A stretch of 64,000 nucleotides of DNA, from the NCBI GenBank assembly GCA_002422395.1, contig DIUY01000011.1, positions 272,132 through 336,131 on the forward strand, read 5' to 3'. The first letter of the stretch is position 1. The number at the start of each line of letters is the position of its first letter. A program made the translations under genes and the position numbers. Origin of the DNA: Methylococcaceae bacterium UBA6146. GTDB taxonomy: Bacteria; Pseudomonadota; Gammaproteobacteria; Methylococcales; Methylomonadaceae. Under the pieces are notes generated by a model that had not been told where the DNA came from, did not search any database, and worked only from the letters and a program-made list of their open reading frames with translations. Shown here piece by piece: positions 37,668-44,354 of the stretch.

Positions 37668-39056
37668 TCAGTGACATGGCGCAGCCTGCTCGCTGGCGGG
37701 TTTTTGTCCGTAAATCGAATGGTAAACGGGGATTTCTTCATGCGAATGGTTGATCACCAAGTTCGCTAAATCAAACAAGGTCTGGCGGGTGCCACGGTAG
37801 CCTATCCACGTTTTTTGGTAGCCGCCGATAATGTCGTACAACGGGAAACCCGCCCGCAAAATCGGTGCGCCCAAGCGTTCGGCGGTGTCCACGGCATGGG
37901 AATTGCCTATCACCAGTTGGGCTTTGTTGGCTCTGCCGATGTTTTCCATGTCTTCCAAATCGCCGATCTTGATGCTGGCGACCGGGATGTTGGCGAGTGA
38001 AGGCGTGTTGCACGACGTGACCGCCGCCACCACATCCGCGCCCATTTCTTGCAACAGGTCAACGAACGCGGCAAGCAAGTCGGCATCGGCGGCGAGGGCG
38101 ACGCGCAATTGTCCCAACATAAAATGCGTGTCCAGCATGGCGTCCTGCAATTGCCGCCGTTGCCGCTCGATGCGTTCCGGCACGTCGTTGCCGCTGATTT
38201 CGGCCAATGCGCACATCAGCGCATCATTGGCTTTCAGGCCGTAGAGATGGTCGAGCAGATAGGTTTTTACGCCTGTTTTTTGCTCCAGCAATTCGGCGGT
38301 TTTTTGTAGCGAACTGCCAATCACGACCGTCGCCAAGGCATCGCCCAAAGTTGCCATTTCCGAGATGGGCGTGCCGCCGATAGTCACGGGGCTGAAATCG
38401 TCATCGGTCAGGCAACCGTCCAACGAGTCCGACAAATCCGGCACAAACACGGGGCGCAGTTGAAATTGTTCGAAAATATCACGCAGGGCTTCCAAATCGC
38501 CGGGCGTGAGCATGTAACTGACCAGCACATTGACTTGGCGCTTGCGTTTGCCCGGAAATGTCCCAGCTTCTTTGGCATCCGGCACTAAGGCGCGGATAAT
38601 TTCGGTCAAGGTCGCGGCATAACCGGTCTCGACGCTGCCGGTAAAATCCGGCGTGTTGACCGCCACCACCGCGACATCGGCGTATTCGGGATTGGCTTCG
38701 CGGAACTCGCGCACATTGCGGTGCACGTCTGCGCCTTGCGTTTCCGCTAAGCCGGTCGTCAGAATGGTGATGAGGGCAGGGCGGGATTTTTCGGCAATCA
38801 CACGGATGCCCTCGCGGACATTTTCATCCGCGCCCAACACCGAACTGGCCTGATCCATTGCCGTGCTTTGCAGCGGGATGGGTTCGCGGAAATGGCGCAC
38901 AAAAAACACCTTCGCAAACGCCGTGCAGCCTTGCGAACCATGCAGCATCGGCATAGCGCGGTTGAAGCCCAGCGTCGCCAACGTGCCGCCTGTCGGTTGG
39001 CTGGCTTTTAACGGGTTGACGGAGAGCGCTTTGTTGCGTTTGAGTATTTCGGTCAT
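37668..39056 (-). CDS. nifN: Nitrogenase cofactor scaffold subunit NifN
   Basis: 462 residues. Nitrogenase component 1 fold. N-terminal NPLKASQPTGGTLATLG and HGSQGCTAFAK (cluster Cys), then TTGLAETQGAD and VNTPDFTGS. With NifE it forms the tetramer on which NifB-co is turned into FeMo-cofactor. It has its own sigma-54 promoter and NifA site and is separated from nifE by 1.3 kb. Confidence 0.96.
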   Translation of the reverse strand: MTEILKRNKALSVNPLKASQPTGGTLATLGFNRAMPMLHGSQGCTAFAKVFFVRHFREPIPLQSTAMDQASSVLGADENVREGIRVIAEKSRPALITILTTGLAETQGADVHRNVREFREANPEYADVAVVAVNTPDFTGSVETGYAATLTEIIRALVPDAKEAGTFPGKRKRQVNVLVSYMLTPGDLEALRDIFEQFQLRPVFVPDLSDSLDGCLTDDDFSPVTIGGTPISEMATLGDALATVVIGSSLQKTAELLEQKTGVKTYLLDHLYGLKANDALMCALAEISGNDVPERIERQRRQLQDAMLDTHFMLGQLRVALAADADLLAAFVDLLQEMGADVVAAVTSCNTPSLANIPVASIKIGDLEDMENIGRANKAQLVIGNSHAVDTAERLGAPILRAGFPLYDIIGGYQKTWIGYRGTRQTLFDLANLVINHSHEEIPVYHSIYGQKPASEQAAPCH

Positions 39057-39122
39057 ATTGCCACCTGGCGGTGCGGCGTTAAGTCAACAATTCCTGCGGG
39101 ACAGGGCTTTATAATGACTTAA

Positions 39123-39137
39123 GCAAACATAATGCCA
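39123..39137 (-). promoter_or_regulatory. Sigma-54 promoter of nifN
   Basis: Reads TGGCATTATGTTTGC on the minus strand, with GG and GC at the exact -24/-12 spacing. The implied start of transcription is near 39111, about 55 bases before the nifN ATG. Confidence 0.82.
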
Positions 39138-39181
39138 GAAATTATCTTGTTGAATTCAATACGCTTTATGGGGATTGTTTA

Positions 39182-39197
39182 TGTCGTAAACCCGACA
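39182..39197. promoter_or_regulatory. NifA upstream activator site of nifN
   Basis: Perfect TGT-N10-ACA (TGTCGTAAACCCGACA). Its centre is about 52 bp upstream of the -24 element, the same offset as for nifE. Confidence 0.8.
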
Positions 39198-39365
39198 AAA
39201 ACTTAAGATGTGTGTGGGATTGTTGAATTGCAGGCCTTGCCAGGAACAGAGGGGGATGCGCAATAGTTCCAGCCTGACGGTGGTTAATGCTTGATAGGAG
39301 CGGGTATTCTGTCTGCAAGGTTACGGTCAAGATAGTCTCGCTCCCTAACCCTAATGGCGCGGGCT

Positions 39366-39902
39366 TTATTCGGCAGTGCTTGCCAATGCTGTTTTGCGTT
39401 TCGCTTGCGTTGCTGAATATTGGAATTTTGCGATGTGTGTTTGCCGCAAAGCCATCGACTTTAACACCGCCAACTGGATACGTTCTTCTGTCAGCGTGTT
39501 TTCCGATGCCACATAAATAAGTGTGTTTTTGGATTTTTCGCCGTGTATAGGCAATGTCACCTGAAAATAGTAGCTTAGTGTGTTCCGGCCTTTGTGGCGG
39601 CGTTGGATAGGCCCTGAGATACCCGCCGGTAAGTTGGATGATTTTCTGTGCGCTGTTTGTCGCCGGATTCCTGTCGGGGCGGGTAGGGTGGCAATGCGTT
39701 GTCTAAGCTCGATAATCGCGTTCGCTAAGGCAAATTCTGCACCTGTGCCATTGGCGGTGTGGTCAGAAAAGAATTTCCAAGGCTTCCCATAACGAACTTG
39801 CCAGCCATGTGTGGTTTTGACCCCCATTATATCTATCCTGACGATGTGGCTAGGCACATCAAACTCCATCCCATTGAAAATCTTTATCTTTCGGTATTGC
39901 AT
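39366..39902 (-). CDS. Hypothetical protein between nifE and nifN
   Basis: 178 residues from the ATG at 39902; another start lies ten codons upstream. Basic and rich in Arg/Lys/Thr, with no recognised motif; blocks include GWQVRYGKPWKFFSD, GPIQRRHKGRN and YYFQVTLPIHG. Beta-strand rich with a possible nucleic-acid-binding surface (inference only). It interrupts the usual nifEN pair. Confidence 0.5.
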   Translation of the reverse strand: MQYRKIKIFNGMEFDVPSHIVRIDIMGVKTTHGWQVRYGKPWKFFSDHTANGTGAEFALANAIIELRQRIATLPAPTGIRRQTAHRKSSNLPAGISGPIQRRHKGRNTLSYYFQVTLPIHGEKSKNTLIYVASENTLTEERIQLAVLKSMALRQTHIAKFQYSATQAKRKTALASTAE

Positions 39903-40334
39903 CACAATTACGTCACCTTCCAAGCGGCACAAAAAAACTGGACGCTATGACACTATAATAAATAGTGGCTAGCACAAAACACTTCTTCTAACGCCAAACA
40001 GCTCTGCGCATACAAAGTATGTCTGATAGACCTTGTGTTTGCCAATCGGTTTCTTTTTTGTGCAGTTTTGGGTGTTTCGCGGGTGGTGTGGGGTGGGTAA
40101 TGGCAATACTTGATGGACTTAGAGCCATTTTGAACAATATAAAAACTATAATCAATTAGTTCCGTCGCTTAGCGTTAATGCCCATGCGTTAAATGTCTGT
40201 TTTGAGCCGATCATCGACCATTAGCGCCATTATATTAAATGACCGCCAGTCGCTCTTAGCCTTAATTATTTTTAAAAAAACTGAAGCGTATCACCCAGAC
40301 GGACACGCTTCCCCACTGACAAAAACGCCAAAAC
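39903..40334. other. Intergenic region downstream of nifE
   Basis: No gene and no clear terminator recognised. Several AT-rich stretches. Confidence 0.4.
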
Positions 40335-41720
40335 TCAAGCCGCAACCTTAGCTGCCTTCCACGGCGCAGGCGCCCGCACAGCTTCCCAAACTGGGCTTTC
40401 AATTGTCAAGGCCAACTGCCTGACCAATTCCAACATCCCCTGATAACCTTCGTAGCCAAATTCACGTTCCTGGTTGATGTCCAAAAACGGGATTTTTGCT
40501 TTTAAGGCCGTGTACATATTTCGGCCTCCGGCAATCAGGATGTCGGCTTTGTAATCGTGGACGACTTTCAGCAAGGCTTTCGGGCTGCCGTCGCTAATCA
40601 TCATGGTTTCTTCGCCCATCAATTCGCGGATCCGCGCTTTGTCTTCTTCGGTGGATTTGTTGGTGCCGGTGGCGACCACGACCATGCCCAAATCCTGCAA
40701 GGCGGAAATCACCGACCAACTTTTTACGCCGCCAGTGAACAGCAACACACGCTTGCCTTTCAGCCGTGCTTTCCACGGCTCCAGTTCGGCGCGGATTCGG
40801 GCTTCTTCGCGGGCAATTAGGGCTTCGGTGCGGGCGGTCAAGTCGTCATCATTCAAGGCCTTGGCGAAATCACGCAGGGCTTGGCTGGTGTCGGTGATGC
40901 CGTAAAAGCTGCCTTCAAACCACGGCGTGGCGTATTTTTGCTGCAATTTTCGGGCGACATTGACCATTGCTTTCGAGCAAACCATCATGTTCACTTCGGC
41001 CTTGTGCATGGTCTGCACTTCACGGAAACGGGCGTCGCCGGATAAGGTGCACAACACCCGCAAGCCCAGCTCGTCCAACAAGGGCAGGACATGCCAGAAT
41101 TCGCCAGCAATGTTGTATTCGCCGACCAGATTCACGTCGTGAATTTTAATCGGGCTGTTTTCGGGTAACGGGTCAGGGTCACGCGTGCCGATGACGTGGT
41201 TGACCATCGCATCACCGGCAATGCGGTTGCCTAAGTTTTTCGTGCCGTAAAATCCGGCGCAATCAATCGGCACCACCGGAACGCCCCAAAGTTCCTGCGC
41301 GGATTTGCAGACGGCGCTGATGTCGTCGCCGATCAGGGCCGGAACGCAAGTGTTGTAGACAAACACGGCGGGCGGCGCGTAAGTGTCCACCGCCTGTTTT
41401 ATTGCATGGAACAGCCGTTTTTCGGCGCGGCCCATGACGATGTCCTGTTCGGTCAAATCGGTGGTCATGCCGATGCGGTACAAGTCCGCGCCGGACGAGC
41501 GTGTGCCCCGGTTATCCCAGGAACTGCCCGCACAGGCGATAGGCCCGTGGACGATATGCGCGACATCGGCAATCGGCAACAGGGCAATCTGCGCCCCGTC
41601 AAAAGCACAGCCGCCCGCCGCCGAACCGGGCTTGGGTTTGGCGCAACCGGATTTTTCTTTTTTGTTATGTTCGCAGGCGGGTTCGTCCAGCAATGCCGCA
41701 ATGTCTTTTGTCGATTTCAT
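40335..41720 (-). CDS. nifE: Nitrogenase cofactor scaffold subunit NifE
   Basis: 461 residues. N-terminal cysteine-rich lead (ACEHNKKEKSGC), then GGCAFDGAQIAL, HIVHGPIACAGSSWDNRG and TDLTEQDIVMGR, the pattern of NifE/NifD proteins. VVPIDCAGFYGTKNLGNRIAGD is the central motif. Partner of NifN in FeMo-co synthesis. Transcribed from a sigma-54/NifA promoter just upstream. Confidence 0.97.
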   Translation of the reverse strand: MKSTKDIAALLDEPACEHNKKEKSGCAKPKPGSAAGGCAFDGAQIALLPIADVAHIVHGPIACAGSSWDNRGTRSSGADLYRIGMTTDLTEQDIVMGRAEKRLFHAIKQAVDTYAPPAVFVYNTCVPALIGDDISAVCKSAQELWGVPVVPIDCAGFYGTKNLGNRIAGDAMVNHVIGTRDPDPLPENSPIKIHDVNLVGEYNIAGEFWHVLPLLDELGLRVLCTLSGDARFREVQTMHKAEVNMMVCSKAMVNVARKLQQKYATPWFEGSFYGITDTSQALRDFAKALNDDDLTARTEALIAREEARIRAELEPWKARLKGKRVLLFTGGVKSWSVISALQDLGMVVVATGTNKSTEEDKARIRELMGEETMMISDGSPKALLKVVHDYKADILIAGGRNMYTALKAKIPFLDINQEREFGYEGYQGMLELVRQLALTIESPVWEAVRAPAPWKAAKVAA

Positions 41721-41756
41721 AGCTTTGACCTGATGGTTGGGTTTATCGGGGTTAAA

Positions 41757-41771
41757 GCAATCTGCGTGCCA
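41757..41771 (-). promoter_or_regulatory. Sigma-54 promoter of nifE
   Basis: TGGCACGCAGATTGC on the minus strand, a full match to the -24/-12 consensus. Expected transcript start near 41745, about 25 bases before the nifE ATG. Confidence 0.92.
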
Positions 41772-41815
41772 CTACTTATATGATTGAATCTGTAAAGGTT
41801 TGGCGGGTTTTTCTT

Positions 41816-41831
41816 TGTGGCAAAGTGGACA
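41816..41831. promoter_or_regulatory. NifA upstream activator site of nifE
   Basis: Perfect TGT-N10-ACA (TGTGGCAAAGTGGACA). Centre about 52 bp above the nifE -24 element. It could also serve the plus-strand promoters at 42017 and 42172. Confidence 0.78.
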
Positions 41832-42016
41832 ATGTCAGCAAAGTGGCAGGTTTCACTAACGGTCCAATCTTGAACAGGTGCAAGGTGTTGTTTGCTACAA
41901 AAGAGTGCGGGGTGTTGGGGCGGTGATGCCAACAATCGGACGCAGGCCATTGGGATAAAACTATTCGTAATCAATAACTGGCTATAAATTAATAAGTTAT
42001 ATAAAAACATTAATGT

Positions 42017-42031
42017 TGGCATTGTTAATGC
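42017..42031 (+). promoter_or_regulatory. Candidate sigma-54 promoter facing a terminator
   Basis: TGGCATTGTTAATGC on the plus strand, with correct GG-N10-GC spacing, though the -12 half (AATGC) is weaker than consensus. No coding sequence follows before the terminator at 42089-42124. Confidence 0.5.
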
Positions 42032-42042
42032 TGGATATTTTA

Positions 42043-42124
42043 TAATTTTCCTTCTGTCATCGTTTTTTTCATGTGTGTTGGTGCCTTGGGCATCCTATTT
42101 TCTCGGGTAGGATGCCTTTTTTTT
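42043..42124 (+). ncRNA. Candidate sigma-54-dependent small RNA
   Basis: About 80 nt between the start implied by the candidate promoter at 42017-42031 and the end of a strong terminator. It contains no start codon with a plausible ribosome site. It lies in the nifE/rhodanese divergent region. Entirely inferred from promoter and terminator. Confidence 0.4.
42089..42124 (+). terminator. Rho-independent terminator on the plus strand
   Basis: Stem ggcatccta (42089-42097) with taggatgcc (42108-42116), loop of ten bases, followed by eight T residues. There is no plus-strand gene upstream in the preceding 370 bp, which implies a non-coding transcript or insulation of the next promoter. Confidence 0.9.
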
Positions 42125-42171
42125 GCCCAATATCCCTGATTAACCGCTAAATCCCGAACATATTTAGCATT

Positions 42172-42186
42172 TGGCAAATAATTTGC
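42172..42186 (+). promoter_or_regulatory. Sigma-54 promoter of rhodanese-ankyrin-nafY operon
   Basis: TGGCAAATAATTTGC on the plus strand, full GG-N10-GC spacing. Expected start near 42198, leaving a leader of about 105 nt. I saw no perfect TGT-N10-ACA site in the 120 bp immediately upstream. Confidence 0.85.
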
Positions 42187-42302
42187 TTGTTAAATTTAGG
42201 CATTTTAAGCCATTGAAATCAACAGGCTAAACCACGGGTCCCTACACAAACAGCAACAAAATCGAGTTTATTGTTAGGTTTACTACAATCGTATTCTGAG
42301 GA

Positions 42303-42638
42303 ATGACCGAAAATGTCATTAACACGACCATGAAATTTAAAACCCTTTCCATTGCGGATTCAGAAGCGTTGATAAAAGCGTCAAAACCGATGATTTTAGA
42401 TTGCCGGGATTTGAAAGATTATAAGGCCGGTCATTTGGAGGATGCGCTGCATGTCCATGAAGGCTTGAAAGAGTCTTTGGTCAAACGCGGCGACAAGCAA
42501 CGCAGTTTGTTGATTTATTGTTATTACGGCCATGCCAGCGAACACCTTGCCGAATTTTTCAGTGATTTTGGCTTTAAGCATGTTTACAGCCTGGCAGGTG
42601 GTTATGCCGGTTGGAAAGAGTGGCAGCAGGCGGGATGA
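42303..42638 (+). CDS. Rhodanese-like sulfurtransferase, nif-linked
   Basis: 111 residues; an internal ATG at 42330 is an alternative start. Single GlpE-like rhodanese domain with DCRDLKDYKAGHL and the active-site loop IYCYYGHASEHLA (Cys nucleophile). VYSLAGGYAGWKEW ends the domain. Resembles the rhodanese found near nifQ in Azotobacter; it may deliver sulfur during cofactor assembly. Confidence 0.85.
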   Translation: MTENVINTTMKFKTLSIADSEALIKASKPMILDCRDLKDYKAGHLEDALHVHEGLKESLVKRGDKQRSLLIYCYYGHASEHLAEFFSDFGFKHVYSLAGGYAGWKEWQQAG

Positions 42639-43090
42639 TGGAACTTGCAATAAGGGAGTGGCTGCAAAACCACTATTTTTCCATTGCCCAGCCAACCTTG
42701 AAAAACCCTTCGGGGATTGAGCCGTTAATCCTGGCCAGCCAGCAAGGCCGTGGCGATATCGTCACTTTTTTGCTCGCCCATAACGCCCCGTTGGCGGTTG
42801 TTGATAGCTACGGCAATAATGCCTTATGGGCGGCTTGCTACGCCCAAGATGCCGAATGCATAGCGGCATTAATAGCGGCGGGCGTTGACCTCAATTACCA
42901 AAACCCAGTTTCGGGTGCGACGGCGCTGATGTTTGCCGCCTCCAGCGGGCGCGAGGCCGTCGTGCGGCAATTGTTGGCCGCAGGGGCGGACACCCGCCTA
43001 CAAACCCACGACGACTTCACCGCCTTGGATTTGGCCTCCACCCGCAACATCTACAAAACTTTATCCCAGCATGTTAAATCAGGAGCTTAA
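42635..43090 (+). CDS. Ankyrin repeat protein, nif-linked
   Basis: 151 residues. The start (ATGATG at 42635/42638) overlaps the rhodanese stop. Three ankyrin repeats: PLILASQQGRGDIVTFLLAH, ALWAACYAQDAECIAALIAAG and ALMFAASSGREAVVRQLLAAG. Probably a protein-binding adapter in the same operon as rhodanese and the NafY-like gene. Confidence 0.85.
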   Translation: MMELAIREWLQNHYFSIAQPTLKNPSGIEPLILASQQGRGDIVTFLLAHNAPLAVVDSYGNNALWAACYAQDAECIAALIAAGVDLNYQNPVSGATALMFAASSGREAVVRQLLAAGADTRLQTHDDFTALDLASTRNIYKTLSQHVKSGA

Positions 43091-43091
43091 A

Positions 43092-43805
43092 ATGGACGCA
43101 TTACCCCGTGAACTCGCCTTACGCATCGCCCTCGCTTCGCGCGTTTTGCCAGGCATTGACTTGCCCAAGTTGTTGGCCATTTTGCATGAGCGCGTCGGCT
43201 CGCCATTAACCGATGAAAAACTGAAATCCATTACCGTCACTAACCTGAAAACCGGTCTGGGCAGTTTGGACGGCGAGGAAGACGGCGAAGACATCGGCAT
43301 CGGGCTTGCCAACATTAAATTGGCGGTGCGCTACCTGTGGGGTGATGAAGAAGGCGATGAAGACCTGCCCGAAATCCAGCCTTACAAGGACGGCGATTTG
43401 CCGGAATCCATCCGCGTCGCCATTGGCTCCAACAGCGGCGCGTTGGTCAACGGGCATTTCGGCTCGTGCATCCGGTTTTTGGTTTACCAACTGTCCGCGC
43501 AGGACTACCGGCTGGTGGACATCCGCTCAACCATCGAAGCCGACAGCGCGGAAGACCGCAACTTGTTCCGCGCCCAGATGATTAACGATTGCCATGTCCT
43601 GTTTGTGCAATCCATCGGCGGCCCGGCAGCGGCGAAAGTTATCCGCGCCGACATTTACCCAATTAAAGTCCCGGATGTTATCGAGGCAGTTGAGCAACTG
43701 AAGGAATTCCAACAAGTGTTCGCAGCCCCCCCGCCTTGGTTTGCCAAAGCGCTAGGCCGTTCGGCGGAGGATAGCGTTAGGTTTAGCCATGATGCGGGGT
43801 GTTGA
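43092..43805 (+). CDS. NafY/NifY-like nitrogenase cofactor-binding protein
   Basis: 237 residues from the ATG at 43092, preceded by AGGAGC; the open frame begins further up in the ankyrin gene. The N-terminal helical domain (ALASRVLPGIDLPKLLAIL) resembles the apo-dinitrogenase-binding domain of NafY. The C-terminal dinitrogenase cofactor domain has VAIGSNSGALVNGHFGSC, with a His in the cofactor region, and VQSIGGPAAAKV. It probably stabilises apo-NifDK and carries FeMo-co. Confidence 0.82.
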   Translation: MDALPRELALRIALASRVLPGIDLPKLLAILHERVGSPLTDEKLKSITVTNLKTGLGSLDGEEDGEDIGIGLANIKLAVRYLWGDEEGDEDLPEIQPYKDGDLPESIRVAIGSNSGALVNGHFGSCIRFLVYQLSAQDYRLVDIRSTIEADSAEDRNLFRAQMINDCHVLFVQSIGGPAAAKVIRADIYPIKVPDVIEAVEQLKEFQQVFAAPPPWFAKALGRSAEDSVRFSHDAGC

Positions 43806-44354
43806 TGGTTGGGTTTATTCGGTTTGCCATTCAATTCGAAGAGCGAATGGTGGTGCAATAACTTAAATCCCGTTTATACGAAATTCAGGGCCCCGCTGTG
43901 GGTAGTCAATAATGGCAGTGCAGATGCCTTAATAAACTGTTGTCTAACGCTGTTCGATTTGATTGGCGTGTTCAGTGAGTTTGCTGAAAATATTAGTGTG
44001 CGCTTCTATCGGGTGCTGAAATGTGTTGTGCGGGTTCATTTTTTTGCCTTTTTTCGCGTGGTTTTTCATTGGTCTTTTTTCTTGTAACTAAGAAGTTGTG
44101 GCGGTTGGTAGCATAGAAAATGGCAATAGATTGTGCCGTGAAGTTTAGCTAAAGGTTGAAAAATCCTGTTCTGGCGGCTACCCCAGCTAAAGCCATAACC
44201 CTATAGCGTATTAAGTGACCGCTCCTACGATAATTTTGCGCCAAGTTTGACACTCGCCATTTTCTAAAATAACTTGTTATGGCATTGGGCAGCAACACTC
44301 ACGTCCACACCCTAATCATGGCAATCTAAGCCATTAAATCTATTGAAGGGCATC
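43806..44354. other. Intergenic region before the HupE-TonB receptor fusion
   Basis: No supportable gene. No riboswitch, Fur or NikR box recognised with confidence. The 43809-44087 frame has no coding character. TGGCAATAGATTGTGC near 44121 has sigma-54-like halves at the wrong spacing. Confidence 0.4.

Noticed and set aside
39235..39252. Sigma-54-like TGGCAAGGCCTGCA above nifN
   Set aside because: GG and GC are two bases too close; the properly spaced site is at 39123-39137.
43809..44087. 92-codon plus-strand frame after the NafY-like gene
   Set aside because: Low-complexity Phe-rich end, no ribosome site, no similarity.
44119..44136. TGGCAATAGATTGTGC before the HupE-receptor fusion
   Set aside because: Spacing is one base too long for a -24/-12 promoter.
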